DNA of 32,787 bases from Clostridiales bacterium (GCA_017940895.1 JAGAXM010000010.1:1-32787), one strand, 5' to 3'. Shown: positions 14,216 to 23,483, numbered from the stretch's first letter. The notes: a model not told the origin generated them from the letters alone. A program made the numbers and translations.

Positions 14216-15966
14216 TCCATATTCATATACTTCTCGAAATATTCCTTGTACAGAGCCTCGCTCTCGGGATCCTTACGCTGCTTGAAGTCGTGCATATATG
14301 TATCCCCGCTCTGTTCCGTCTTGAAACGGTAGACGATAGCCGCGATGTTCATGCTGTGGTCGGCGATCCTTCCGCAGCTGTAGAGAATATCGTTAAAAAC
14401 AAAGCCGTGATTCGGAGTACATACGCCGGTCGACAGTCTCTCTACGTGATTAGCCTTGAAGTTGTCGCACATCTCACTTATTACGATACGGAGCGGTCCT
14501 ATCTCCTTGGCAAGATCGGCGTTCTCATTCTGATAGCACTCGATCGTCTTGGAATATACTTCCTTAACAGCCATGATCAGTTTCTTAACTTCATGATTCG
14601 CATCGGGAGAGAATACGATCTGTTTCCTCATTATCTCTTCTGATGAATTAGCCATATAAGATGCATGGTCTGCGATTCGCTCAAATTCACCTACCGCCTG
14701 CAGCATCCTCGATGCTTTGTTCTTATCGACTTCGGACAGATGGTGTGTAGTCGTCAGCTTCATAAGGAACGATCCTATGAGGTCCTCGTAGTTATCGACC
14801 TTCTCCTCGTTCTTCTTTATAAACTCGAAGTCTTCATCGTTGTATCCGTTAAGGAGCATATCCGTTGCTCTGTCGAGACCGTAGAGAGCCTTACGCACCA
14901 TCTTGGCCATGGAGTTGCCCGCCTCGGCTACGGCGATCGAAGGTGTCGTCATGAGACGTTCGTCGAGCTTGAACTCAGACTCTTCGTCGGATTCCTTAAC
15001 CACTACGTGGGCAAGCTTTACGAGCTGCTTTCTGAACGGGAACAGAAGGATCGTGTTGCCGATATTAAAGATCGAGTGGAACGCCGCGATGCCGACAATG
15101 CCCGCAGTCTTATCCATGAACGCGAAGTCCATGACAGCATTAAGCGAATAGAAGATGATAAGCCAAAATGCGGTACCGATAAGCTTGACCGCGACATGTA
15201 TAGCAGTAACTCTCTTCGCGTCTCTGTTAACACCTATGGATGACAGGACTGCCGTTGCACACGTTCCGATATTGGCACCCATGATGATCGGGATAGCCAT
15301 GCCGTAAGTAATGCTTCCGGTCAAAGACAATGACTGCAGGATACCGATGGAAGCCGCAGAGCTCTGGATGACACCCGTAACGAGCGTACCTGCAAGAACA
15401 CCGAGGAGCGGATTCTCGAAAGCGGTAAGCACCTTAACAAACGAAGGGGAATCCTTAAGGGGCGACATTGATGAGCTCATCATGGTCATCCCCTGCATCA
15501 GGATACCGAAGCCCACGAGCATCATTCCGATGTCCTTGCGTCTTTGCTTCTTCGAGCCCATGATCATGATCACGCCGATAAGAGCAACTACGAGAGAGAA
15601 GCACTTGGGCTCGAGCAGCTTGAGGAAGACATTGCCTTCGCTGTTGATACCCGACAGCGACAGGATCCATGCCGTAAGCGTCGTTCCGATATCAGATCCG
15701 AAGATAACACTTACCGTGGACGCGAGCTCCATAATGCCGGAGTTAACGAAACCTACCAGCATAACGGTCATCGCAGACGACGACTGGATAGCGATCGTTA
15801 TAAGAATTCCTATGAGAAGTCCCTTATAGGGATTGTCAGTAGCTTTCTTAAGAAGTTTCTCAAGTCTTCCTCCCGCCGTCTTCTTCAAAGACTCGGAAAG
15901 AAGATGCATTCCGTAAAGGAAAAATGCCAATCCGCCGAACAACGTAATAAAAGAAAATATATCCAT
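14209..15966 (-). CDS. Na+/phosphate cotransporter with C-terminal PhoU domain
   Basis: A sodium-dependent phosphate carrier of the NptA/YjbB type (585 residues). Two inverted Na/Pi-cotransporter repeats carry the QSS signatures, IAIQSSSAMTVML (61-64) and GVIQSSAASIGIL (201-203). About eight membrane segments are followed by a PhoU-like helical domain from about residue 345 to the end. I chose ATG 15966, where the family begins (MDIFSFITLFGGLAFFLYGM). The open frame extends to a TTG at 15987, but that codon overlaps the -10 box of a good promoter. The message would have a leader of only about 14 bases and no clear ribosome site. The gene converges on abfA. Phosphate import or export cannot be decided from sequence. 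Confidence 0.92.
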   Translation of the reverse strand: MDIFSFITLFGGLAFFLYGMHLLSESLKKTAGGRLEKLLKKATDNPYKGLLIGILITIAIQSSSAMTVMLVGFVNSGIMELASTVSVIFGSDIGTTLTAWILSLSGINSEGNVFLKLLEPKCFSLVVALIGVIMIMGSKKQRRKDIGMMLVGFGILMQGMTMMSSSMSPLKDSPSFVKVLTAFENPLLGVLAGTLVTGVIQSSAASIGILQSLSLTGSITYGMAIPIIMGANIGTCATAVLSSIGVNRDAKRVTAIHVAVKLIGTAFWLIIFYSLNAVMDFAFMDKTAGIVGIAAFHSIFNIGNTILLFPFRKQLVKLAHVVVKESDEESEFKLDERLMTTPSIAVAEAGNSMAKMVRKALYGLDRATDMLLNGYNDEDFEFIKKNEEKVDNYEDLIGSFLMKLTTTHHLSEVDKNKASRMLQAVGEFERIADHASYMANSSEEIMRKQIVFSPDANHEVKKLIMAVKEVYSKTIECYQNENADLAKEIGPLRIVISEMCDNFKANHVERLSTGVCTPNHGFVFNDILYSCGRIADHSMNIAAIVYRFKTEQSGDTYMHDFKQRKDPESEALYKEYFEKYMNMEA

Positions 15967-15986
15967 ACATTTATACCAATACCCCA

Positions 15987-16015
15987 ATTATAATGTCGCG
16001 GTTATCATTTGTAAA
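15987..16015 (-). promoter_or_regulatory. Promoter of the Na/Pi cotransporter gene
   Basis: TTTACA (16010-16015) and TATAAT (15987-15992) on the minus strand are 17 bases apart, a near-consensus sigma-A promoter. The predicted start near 15980 rules out translation from the upstream TTG. Confidence 0.7.
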
Positions 16016-16067
16016 ACAAAGAATTCTTAACATATAGATGCACATCTATATTACTGATTTGAGGCAA

Positions 16068-16096
16068 TTACACGGCAGTTTGCGGCGGTTTATAGA
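16068..16096 (+). promoter_or_regulatory. Candidate promoter of the VanZ-like gene
   Basis: TTACAC (16068-16073) and TATAGA (16091-16096) are spaced 17 bases apart. The predicted start is about 15-20 bases before the ATG at 16119. Confidence 0.45.
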
Positions 16097-16118
16097 CATA
16101 CGGGATCTTTGTTATAGA

Positions 16119-16544
16119 ATGGTCACTATGGTTACTTTAATTTACAAGATCATCGAGTTGATAACGTATCTTCACGAGAAGATACTTTCATGGAACGATA
16201 ACTACGAATATAACCTCTCGGACAAGCAGCTGCACTTCCTGGTGGTAGGCATTATCGGTATGGGGCTTATCTTCGTCATACACCCTTTATTCAAGTATCT
16301 TGCCGAGAAGAAGATGACGCTCGCGATATCCTGGATATATGTTGTAACTCTTCTTATCGTCATGACATTCGCGATCGAGATAGGACAGAGATATACGAAG
16401 ACCGGCTACATGGACTTCAAGGACATAGTCTACGGCATGGGCGGATTCTTCCTGATGTTTGCCGTATTCTTCCTTATCCGGCTTTTGATCAAACTGATAA
16501 TCAGGATGTTTAAAGAAGATCCCGCACCTTCACAGGATCAGTGA
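16119..16544 (+). CDS. VanZ-like small membrane protein
   Basis: The 141-residue protein has about four hydrophobic segments. SDKQLHF (D35, K36, H39) and IEIGQ...YMDFKDIVYGMGGF (E87, Q90, D99, D102) match the DK-H and EI-Q...D-D-G pattern of VanZ-like proteins, a broad family of membrane proteins of unclear chemistry. The first VanZ was linked to teicoplanin resistance, which does not imply that here. The frame opens at 16038, but the first 27 residues are not hydrophobic or conserved-looking and precede the likely promoter. ATG 16119 or 16128 is the probable start, both with weak ribosome sites. Its last seven bases overlap the end of the convergent HD-GYP gene. Confidence 0.7.
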   Translation: MVTMVTLIYKIIELITYLHEKILSWNDNYEYNLSDKQLHFLVVGIIGMGLIFVIHPLFKYLAEKKMTLAISWIYVVTLLIVMTFAIEIGQRYTKTGYMDFKDIVYGMGGFFLMFAVFFLIRLLIKLIIRMFKEDPAPSQDQ

Positions 16545-18613
16545 GTCTCTTCCGTTACCTTTCTTACACGCTCTTCCGCATTAATGAAGACCTGTGCAAC
16601 AACAGGATCGAAATGAGTACCCGCATCCTTCTTAATGATGCTCATGGCATCTTCAAATGAGAACGGAGGCTTGTAGCAGCGCTCTGCGACCAAAGCATCA
16701 AATACATCGGCGACAGCCATGATACGGGCAGACAGCGGGATATCTTCGCCGGACAGACCTTCGGGATATCCCTTGCCGTTCCACTTCTCGTGATGATAAT
16801 GAGCCATGTTCTTTGCCTCATTAAGGTATCCGCTCTTGATGTTGCCGACCTTCCTGATAACGTCCTCGATGATCTTGCCGCCTTCCTCAGCATGGGTCTT
16901 CATGACCTCATACTCGGCATCGGTGAGCTTGCCGGGTTTGTTAAGGATGGCATCGGGAACCATGATCTTACCTATATCGTGCAAAGGAGCAGATGCGACT
17001 ACATCCGCCATATATTCATCAGTCATCTGATCGGCGTAAGGGGTGCCTTCCTTCTTAAGTTCATCGACGATTATCTGAACATACTCGGCAGTATTCTTGA
17101 TATGCGTTCCCGTCGACTCGTCACGGCTCTCCACGAGGTTCGCCATAACGTTGATCATCGCACTCTGAAGCATCTCAAGTGCTTCACTCTTACGCTGTGA
17201 CTCGGAGATATAATCAACGGTATCCTGAGTCGTCTTCGTCAGAGCATGATACAGATGCTCGATCTCATCGCCCGTATTGATGACAAGACCTTTAAGTCTC
17301 TCGACGGTCTCGCTTCTGGCATCATCACTGTTGTAGTTGAACTTCATAGTCGCCGCGGCAATGGAGTTAACCGGCTCGATGATAAAGATATCAGCGAGCG
17401 TAACGCCCAACGCAAGGATAAGCGTAAAGAATCCCAAAAGCATCGCTATGATCTTGGTCGCGAATATTCTCTCTGACGATTCGAGATCCGGCATCGAGAG
17501 ATCGACAGCCGCATAGCACACGCAGTTACCTTCCGAATCATAGACCGGGACATACGCCGTAAGAAGCCATCCGTAAGTATCGTTGGTAACGATCGGCTCA
17601 ATAGGATTTCCGGCAAGAAGATCAGGAATGTATTCGGAGAAGCTCTCATCGAACTCGATAATATCTCCCGGCTCTCCTCCTTCAAGCTCCGGCGTATCCA
17701 TATCGAAAACAACATGACAGCCGTCCTCTTCGATCTTATATACATACAGATACTCGAGCGACTCGGCACTGCCGTAGATGAACTGAAGTTTCTGCTCTGT
17801 CTCAAGATATCCCGGAGCCGCTTCTCCCTGCTCTATGTAAGTATCTACCATATCGGGATCGATCTGGGAGGAAGCGAACTGCGCAACACTTAAAGCATAC
17901 TGACTCTTATCGGTAATCGTATAATCCCGGAACTGCCTGTAGCTTACGAAAGCGACGGTGCCGGCTACAGAGACAACAGCAAGGCTGACGAGGATAATAA
18001 GCTTAGTTCCGAGCGACAGCCTCTCCGAATTTCGGTTCGAAAGATCAAGGTGCCTCTTCTTCGGAAGCCAGGACTTCGGAGTAATTAATATAAGAAGCAG
18101 TGATATCGCAAGTGTAATGATCTTATCGGGAAGATCTATAAGAAGATCCGCAACGAGTTCAGCAAGATAAGGAACACCTATATAGTTCTCATAAAGCTTT
18201 GTCGCAAGCGATGCAGATACTTCCTCACCGATCGAACTGCCGTAGATCTCCCAAGTAAGGACGGATCCGACTCCGCCGCCGATTATAACAAAAGTAATAA
18301 CAGGAAGAAGCACCTTCCAGGGCTTCTTCCTGTCAAAATAACCTTTATCCGTAAAGAATGCGGCAGCACAGGCCAGCAACACGCTTATGACGCTGTAATA
18401 GGTAGTCGTGTAATCCGATACACCGTTTATAAGATTAGTCAGGAATCCGACTATGATTCCCGGCATATATCCGCCGAGTATGGCTGCGGTGAATGTTCCG
18501 ACGTTATCAAGATAGAGCGGCCATCCGAAAGCCGTAGCAAGATTACTGCCGATGAGGTTCAGCGCAAGGCTGACAACTACCAGTAAAAAATGCTTAATGT
18601 TATTCTTCTTCAT
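16538..18613 (-). CDS. HD-GYP phosphodiesterase with multi-pass membrane sensor
   Basis: HD-GYP domains typically hydrolyse cyclic di-GMP or related cyclic dinucleotides. This 691-residue protein has an N-terminal membrane module of about six segments (residues 8-178) whose LYLDNVGTFTAAILGGYMPGIIVG stretch recalls ECF-transporter S components and LytS-like 5TM regions. One more segment (~203-223), an extracytoplasmic Cache-like sensor (~230-380), another segment (~387-412) and a HAMP-like linker follow. The HD-GYP domain spans about 485-680: H545-D546, H574, HYHH at 605-608 and G615-Y616-P617. All key residues look intact. It starts six bases after the TPM-like gene, with no clear ribosome site, implying coupling. 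Ligand and exact nucleotide substrate are unknown. Confidence 0.9.
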   Translation of the reverse strand: MKKNNIKHFLLVVVSLALNLIGSNLATAFGWPLYLDNVGTFTAAILGGYMPGIIVGFLTNLINGVSDYTTTYYSVISVLLACAAAFFTDKGYFDRKKPWKVLLPVITFVIIGGGVGSVLTWEIYGSSIGEEVSASLATKLYENYIGVPYLAELVADLLIDLPDKIITLAISLLLILITPKSWLPKKRHLDLSNRNSERLSLGTKLIILVSLAVVSVAGTVAFVSYRQFRDYTITDKSQYALSVAQFASSQIDPDMVDTYIEQGEAAPGYLETEQKLQFIYGSAESLEYLYVYKIEEDGCHVVFDMDTPELEGGEPGDIIEFDESFSEYIPDLLAGNPIEPIVTNDTYGWLLTAYVPVYDSEGNCVCYAAVDLSMPDLESSERIFATKIIAMLLGFFTLILALGVTLADIFIIEPVNSIAAATMKFNYNSDDARSETVERLKGLVINTGDEIEHLYHALTKTTQDTVDYISESQRKSEALEMLQSAMINVMANLVESRDESTGTHIKNTAEYVQIIVDELKKEGTPYADQMTDEYMADVVASAPLHDIGKIMVPDAILNKPGKLTDAEYEVMKTHAEEGGKIIEDVIRKVGNIKSGYLNEAKNMAHYHHEKWNGKGYPEGLSGEDIPLSARIMAVADVFDALVAERCYKPPFSFEDAMSIIKKDAGTHFDPVVAQVFINAEERVRKVTEETH

Positions 18614-18619
18614 GCCGCA

Positions 18620-19960
18620 TCACTCGTAGCCTTTTCTTATGCTGTCCTCGTCCTCTTCGTGACTTGACCTGCAATCATCATGAGTAGCCGAATTGTATTC
18701 CTGCTGGGGGTACTCGGCATACGGATACTCCGAATGAGGCATATCGGCCTTCGGATACTCTGCAGTCATAGCAGGTCCCTCGGGCTTCTTGGCCTTGAAC
18801 GCCTTAAATATGCTAACCAGAATGATCGCGACTATAAAAGACCAGATAAGACCGAACACCAAAGTAAACAGACCTTCAGGGTTGTCATTTCCGGATGCCA
18901 GTGCAGCCACACCCCTGACGATCATGGAAATACCGATGACAACGAACGGGATCAGGAATACTGCATATATCGCCTTTATCGCCGTTCCGACACCCTTGTT
19001 CTCATTCAGATATTCCGCTGCAGACTGATACTTCGCGGAAGCACCTGCATTAGGAGAGGTGTAAGACGACGTAAACGAGTGATCGTCCTGTTCCGTCAGA
19101 GGAACCTCATCGATATCCGAATTCTTATCCTTGATATAAGCCTTGATCATGAGGATGATCGGCAATATGAAGAACAATCCGACTATAAAGATCGGGAACA
19201 GGATTGCCGGATTGAAGCTCTTGGAATCAAGTCTGTCTTCAGCTATATCGGTAAGTGAATTGAACACTCCCGTAAATACTCTGTCCAAAGACTTGCCGTC
19301 CTCAAGATTGTCATAAATCGTATCAACGACATTGTCTTCGATCGATTCCGTGATAATTGCATCAGTATCATCACCCATCATGATCTCGAACTGGTAATCA
19401 GGGACTTCCAGTTCACCGGACCTGAATGCATCAGCCTCATTCTCCGGGATAGCATAAACTACGAGGTAGTGCTGCTCGTCAGACCAGTTATCAACATAAT
19501 AATGGTAAGCAAACGTCTCGAGATCCGTGTAGTCGCCGCGATAATCATCGACATACATCGTATAAACGATCGGACAAATACCCGTCATGTCATTGAACTC
19601 TTCGAGTGCATCTTCAAGTCTGTCTTCGTCGCCGATAACATCGATATTGTCGATAACACGGGAAGAAGGACGGCGGTATTCCTCATCAAGTCTTCTGGGA
19701 GCCTCGCTTCTGATCGAGAAGAACATTATCCCGCCGAAGAACAGGGCGAACACAAAAAATGCGATGATACCGGAAAGCCCCGTCTTCTGAGGACGTCCGT
19801 TGCTGTAAAAATATTCATCCGGCCTGCCGTCATGATAGCGACGTCTGTATCTTCTTGCTCCGGGGAAATATGTATGGGAAGTTCTTCTTGAGCTTCCGCC
19901 TCCGTGAGATCCGCCGTGGGATCCGCCTCCGTGTGATCCTCCGCCTCCGCTGTGTGGCAT
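18620..19960 (-). CDS. TPM/YgcG-like membrane protein with Gly-His-Ser-rich N-terminus
   Basis: The 446-residue protein begins with a low-complexity Gly/Ser/His stretch (PHSGGGGSHGGGSHGG, residues 2-22), possibly metal-binding. A membrane segment lies near 62-82 and a TPM-like domain at about 95-235 (RLEDALEEFNDMTGICPIVYTM, DNWSDEQHYLVVYAIPENE). Further membrane segments follow near 250-270, 330-350 and 365-385, and a Tyr/Pro/Glu-rich cytosolic tail. TPM domains occur in membrane proteins of poorly known role, including photosystem repair and YgcG-type proteins. AAAAGGAGG before the ATG is an excellent ribosome site. It is the first gene of a two-gene unit with the HD-GYP protein, six bases downstream. 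Assignment of the TPM-like domain is moderate. Confidence 0.65.
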   Translation of the reverse strand: MPHSGGGGSHGGGSHGGSHGGGSSRRTSHTYFPGARRYRRRYHDGRPDEYFYSNGRPQKTGLSGIIAFFVFALFFGGIMFFSIRSEAPRRLDEEYRRPSSRVIDNIDVIGDEDRLEDALEEFNDMTGICPIVYTMYVDDYRGDYTDLETFAYHYYVDNWSDEQHYLVVYAIPENEADAFRSGELEVPDYQFEIMMGDDTDAIITESIEDNVVDTIYDNLEDGKSLDRVFTGVFNSLTDIAEDRLDSKSFNPAILFPIFIVGLFFILPIILMIKAYIKDKNSDIDEVPLTEQDDHSFTSSYTSPNAGASAKYQSAAEYLNENKGVGTAIKAIYAVFLIPFVVIGISMIVRGVAALASGNDNPEGLFTLVFGLIWSFIVAIILVSIFKAFKAKKPEGPAMTAEYPKADMPHSEYPYAEYPQQEYNSATHDDCRSSHEEDEDSIRKGYE

Positions 19961-19990
19961 ATAAAAATCCTCCTTTTCCTTATTCCGAGA

Positions 19991-20019
19991 TTAATATATC
20001 ACAAAGCAATCCGCCGTAA
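19991..20019 (-). promoter_or_regulatory. Candidate promoter of the TPM-like / HD-GYP unit
   Basis: TTACGG (20014-20019) and TATTAA (19991-19996) on the minus strand are spaced 17 bases apart. The -35 lies in a short GCCG-TTA-CGGC dyad following the NUDIX gene. No strong terminator separates the two units. Confidence 0.4.
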
Positions 20020-20047
20020 CGGCTTGCGGTACCAACTTATACTTTTC

Positions 20048-20635
20048 TTATAATTCGCGCAGTGCCAGAAGCCATGCGGCCACATGAACTGACTGCTGGA
20101 AAGTGCCGTCCTTGATCATCTTCTCGATCTCATCCGGCGTGTGCTTAACCGCATTTACGAATTCCGTATCATCAAGATCCTGGTCCGATACCTTGCGGCA
20201 GTTTCGCGCCATGTAAAGATATGCATAGTTATCCGAGATAGTAGCATTCGAAGGAACTGTCAGAAGATGCGTCCACTCGTCCGAAGCGTAACCCGTCTCC
20301 TCCCTAAGCTCCCTCTTGGCAGCCTCGAGCGCATCCTCCGCATTAAGGTCTTTGTCTCCGCCGTATTCCTTGCCGTCGGTCCTCTCTATGCCTCCTGCGG
20401 GGAACTCCGTAGTCACTTCGCGGATACCGTGCCTGTACTGCCTTACGCAGATCAGGTTCCCGTCCTCATCGAAAGGAACCACGACGATATAATCACGACG
20501 CGAGTAGCTGTAATAAGGCTCGAACTCCGAACCGTCCGGGAAACGGAATCTCTGGATCCTGAAGTCTATCCATTCATTCTGAATGAGATGCTCTACACTA
20601 ACCTCTTCCCACTCGAGCGGATCTTTCTTACTCAC
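20048..20635 (-). CDS. NUDIX hydrolase (ADP-ribose pyrophosphatase-like)
   Basis: A 195-residue NUDIX enzyme, probably splitting ADP-ribose or a similar nucleoside diphosphate linked to X. The end of the Nudix box is canonical: AEDALEAAKRELREETGY (E100, R108, E109, E112, E113). About ten extra residues (ERTDGKEYGGDKDLN) lie between the leading PAGGI and the catalytic helix, so the box is interrupted relative to the usual 23-residue pattern. The start is GTG at 20635: GGAGG (20642-20646) lies six bases before it, inside the end of the cation efflux gene, whose stop is one base away. The open frame reaches back to 20680, but that part lies entirely inside the neighbour. It is the last gene of the padR unit. 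Confidence 0.9.
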   Translation of the reverse strand: MSKKDPLEWEEVSVEHLIQNEWIDFRIQRFRFPDGSEFEPYYSYSRRDYIVVVPFDEDGNLICVRQYRHGIREVTTEFPAGGIERTDGKEYGGDKDLNAEDALEAAKRELREETGYASDEWTHLLTVPSNATISDNYAYLYMARNCRKVSDQDLDDTEFVNAVKHTPDEIEKMIKDGTFQQSVHVAAWLLALREL

Positions 20636-20636
20636 C

Positions 20637-21746
20637 TTATACCTCCGAGAAATCGGCATCCATGTTCGACTCGATGTCATAATCGGGGAACACTTCCTTT
20701 ACCGCAGCCACTGCTTCGTTACATACAGTGCGTCTTGAAGGAGCGTCGAAGCTTACCACCACGTCGAATCTCATCTGCTTTTCGAGCTTATTTATGTAGA
20801 AGCCGTGCACACCGCGGACATACTCGCGTCCCGTTACAGTGTCGATGATCTTCTGCTTCATCGCCATCACTTCTTCATCATGCGAGTTAATCGAATATAC
20901 GCTTACCGCAGTAAGCAGAACGCGGTGCTCATCGAAGACCGCAGCCTGAATCTTGCGTGTCAAAGTGTCGAGTTCGTCCGCTGTCATGGTGTCGGGCACT
21001 TCGACATGAACGGATCCCTGCCATGTGTCGGGACCGTAGTTGTGAAGGATAAGATCGTACGCACCCTGCACCTCGGGGAAAGCCTTTATGGTATCCTTGA
21101 TGCCCTGCGTAAACTGCGGATCATTGGGTTCGCCCAGGATACGTGAGACGGTCTCCCTTAACATCTCCACGCCGGACTTGATGATAACAAGCGAGATAAC
21201 TGCACCGAGCCATGCTTCCAGCGACACGCCGAAAAGCATAAATACACCGGCCGCCACAAGCGTCGAAGCCGAGATGATCGAATCGAGTGTAGCATCCTCG
21301 CCGGAGTTTATAAGCGAATCGGAATTGGTCTTAACTCCGACGGATTTTACGTAACGGCCGAGAGCTATCTTTACGACGACAGCTACACCGACAATGATCA
21401 GAGCCGCCGCATTGTATTCGGGAAGTTCGGGAGTGATTATCTTCTTAACAGACTCGATGAATGAAGTAACGCCTGCGTAGAGTACGATACCCGAGATCAG
21501 CATCGCACTTAAGTATTCGATACGACCGTAGCCGAACGGATGCTTCTTATCGGGATCCTTGCCCGCAAGCTTTGTTCCTATGATGGTGATAAGCGAACTT
21601 CCCGCGTCGGAGATATTGTTTACCGCATCGAGTATGATCGCTATGGAGTGAGTCATCAGACCTACAGCTGCTTTAAATGCCGCCAGAAAAACATTGGCGA
21701 CGATCCCTATAATTCCGGTTCTTACAATTACTTTCTCACGATTCAT
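20637..21746 (-). CDS. Cation diffusion facilitator, probably Mn2+-type
   Basis: A 369-residue CDF exporter with about six membrane segments and a C-terminal cytosolic metallochaperone-like domain (from about residue 205), extended by a further ~80 residues. The second-helix site reads D40-A-V-N43-N-I-S-D47, with Asn where zinc CDFs have His. The fifth-helix site is D151-A-T-L-D155 in place of HxxxD. DxxxD at this site is associated with manganese-selective CDFs, so Mn2+ (or Fe2+) export is more likely than zinc (inference). HPFGYGRIEY near 69-78 is a family landmark. The ATG overlaps the HD-GYP stop codon in ATGA. The NUDIX gene starts one base after its stop. Confidence 0.9.
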   Translation of the reverse strand: MNREKVIVRTGIIGIVANVFLAAFKAAVGLMTHSIAIILDAVNNISDAGSSLITIIGTKLAGKDPDKKHPFGYGRIEYLSAMLISGIVLYAGVTSFIESVKKIITPELPEYNAAALIIVGVAVVVKIALGRYVKSVGVKTNSDSLINSGEDATLDSIISASTLVAAGVFMLFGVSLEAWLGAVISLVIIKSGVEMLRETVSRILGEPNDPQFTQGIKDTIKAFPEVQGAYDLILHNYGPDTWQGSVHVEVPDTMTADELDTLTRKIQAAVFDEHRVLLTAVSVYSINSHDEEVMAMKQKIIDTVTGREYVRGVHGFYINKLEKQMRFDVVVSFDAPSRRTVCNEAVAAVKEVFPDYDIESNMDADFSEV

Positions 21747-23458
21747 TCTTCTTTTGACGAATAATACCTTTCAAGTCTCGGGCGGGCATTCTCATAAGCA
21801 GTGCGAAGCTTGGGATCGAACTGCGTACCCATCCCTTCAAGAATTATATTATTTGCTCTTTCAAAGTCAAAAGCCTCTTTATATACACGCTTACTTACGA
21901 GGGCATCGTATACGTCCGCGATTGCCATGATCCTCGCCTCGAGCGGGATCTGCTCTCCCTTAAGCTTATCGGGATATCCGGAACCGTCGTAACGCTCGTG
22001 ATGATAATGAGCTACATTCTCGGCGATAACCTTAAACTGTTCATCATCGGTATGAAGAAGGATCTCGTGGATAACACGCGCACCCTCTGCAGAATGCTTC
22101 TTCATCTCCTCATACTCTGCATCTGTAAATCGTCCGGGCTTTTTTAATACCGCATCATCGACCGCGATCTTACCCAAGTCGTGCATTGGAGCTGCCTTGA
22201 TAACGTTCTTACAGAACTCAGGCGTCAGATCCAGTTCACCCTCTTTATTTATCTCATCTACCAGGATACGAACGCCCTCACTTGTCCTCTTGATGTGACC
22301 GCCCGTTGAATTGTCACGGCTTTCAACCATCATGGCAAGACTCATGATCAGGTTATCGTGCATGCTTACTATGTGCTGCGTCTTCTTCTCAACTTCGAGT
22401 CTTAAGTCTTCGTTGAAGTTATCGAGAAGCTGTATGTACTTTCTGTTCTCGGTATCATCATTGAATGTGATGATATAACCTCTTTTTCTCGAGCCGTCGT
22501 AGAGGTAATTAACATTGACGGCATAGTATCTGTCGTTGTCGTGGTTGTCCTCATCATGTACGGTAAGAATACCGGTGTTGCTGGACGGATCCTGCTTAAA
22601 AGCCTCGAGGAAATGTCTGATCTTACGCTCGGAGGGCTTATAGCCGAACGCCTCATCTACGGCAACGTCATTAAGTTCGGGAACGATCTTCCTAGCGACC
22701 GCATTACTTCCGAGATAGCGGTTCTTGAAGTCGAAAGATATATATCCGATCTCCTCTTCCTGCACCATCGAATCGATAACGGTATCTCCGACATCGTAAA
22801 GATTAACTCTGTATGCAATGAGAAGATACATGACCTGCGCCATGCAGTAGCCTACGGAAACAAATTCGATATCCGTACCGTAGATATTACGCAGGACTGT
22901 ATAACCCAATACGCAGATCGCGTCGGGAATTACAAGCAGAAGCAGGATCTGTCTCGGAACGTCTTTCTTGGTAAACCAGGAATACAGCAGAGTTATGATA
23001 CCGACCAGGAAAAAGGCCGCCAAAACGATAAAGAATACCGTATGCATGAAGCCGTACTCTCTTACGATAACTGCCCTTCCGTCCTTGATATCCAAAGAAA
23101 CATTCTTATAGAAGAAGTCTTTCTTTCCTATGGTCAGAACTGACGCATATATAGCGGCGCAGACGGCAAACAAAGCCGCCCGCACCCACTTCGGAACATT
23201 TATCTTACAAAGATTGAATATACTCATCAGCACAAACAGCTGCAGGAAGCTGCCGCCGATGTAGATAATCTGCTGGGCCCTTATCGCCCCGTCGAGAGTG
23301 ACAGCGACGGAGGAAAGGTAATAGCCGAGGCAGGCCACCGGCACCAATGTGAAGATCATCGTGAAGTTCACATCAAAGTGCTTATGCCAGATGTATACAT
23401 ATACGCCTGCAAGAAGCAAAGACAGTATGAATGTTGCTTCGTAAAATACCTCTAACAA
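21743..23458 (-). CDS. HD-GYP phosphodiesterase with 7TM histidine-kinase-type N-terminus and PAS domain
   Basis: The 571-residue protein joins an N-terminal seven-segment membrane region (residues 5-218), like that found in front of some histidine kinases, to a PAS-like sensor (about 225-340), a short coiled linker and an HD-GYP domain (about 365-560). Key residues are intact: H426-D427, H455, HYHH at 484-487 and G494-Y495-P496. Substrate is expected to be cyclic di-GMP or a related cyclic dinucleotide. The start appears to be TTG at 23458; GGGCGGG upstream is a weak ribosome site and no ATG is available. It lies 25 bases after the DUF4097 gene and overlaps the cation efflux gene by four bases, so it sits in the middle of the padR unit. 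Confidence 0.88.
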   Translation of the reverse strand: MLEVFYEATFILSLLLAGVYVYIWHKHFDVNFTMIFTLVPVACLGYYLSSVAVTLDGAIRAQQIIYIGGSFLQLFVLMSIFNLCKINVPKWVRAALFAVCAAIYASVLTIGKKDFFYKNVSLDIKDGRAVIVREYGFMHTVFFIVLAAFFLVGIITLLYSWFTKKDVPRQILLLLVIPDAICVLGYTVLRNIYGTDIEFVSVGYCMAQVMYLLIAYRVNLYDVGDTVIDSMVQEEEIGYISFDFKNRYLGSNAVARKIVPELNDVAVDEAFGYKPSERKIRHFLEAFKQDPSSNTGILTVHDEDNHDNDRYYAVNVNYLYDGSRKRGYIITFNDDTENRKYIQLLDNFNEDLRLEVEKKTQHIVSMHDNLIMSLAMMVESRDNSTGGHIKRTSEGVRILVDEINKEGELDLTPEFCKNVIKAAPMHDLGKIAVDDAVLKKPGRFTDAEYEEMKKHSAEGARVIHEILLHTDDEQFKVIAENVAHYHHERYDGSGYPDKLKGEQIPLEARIMAIADVYDALVSKRVYKEAFDFERANNIILEGMGTQFDPKLRTAYENARPRLERYYSSKEE

Positions 23459-23483
23459 GGTAACCCGCCCCGTTAATTAATGC

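Noticed and set aside
15967..15987. TTG start for the Na/Pi cotransporter
   Set aside because: The codon overlaps the -10 box of a TTTACA-17-TATAAT promoter, so it would not be transcribed.
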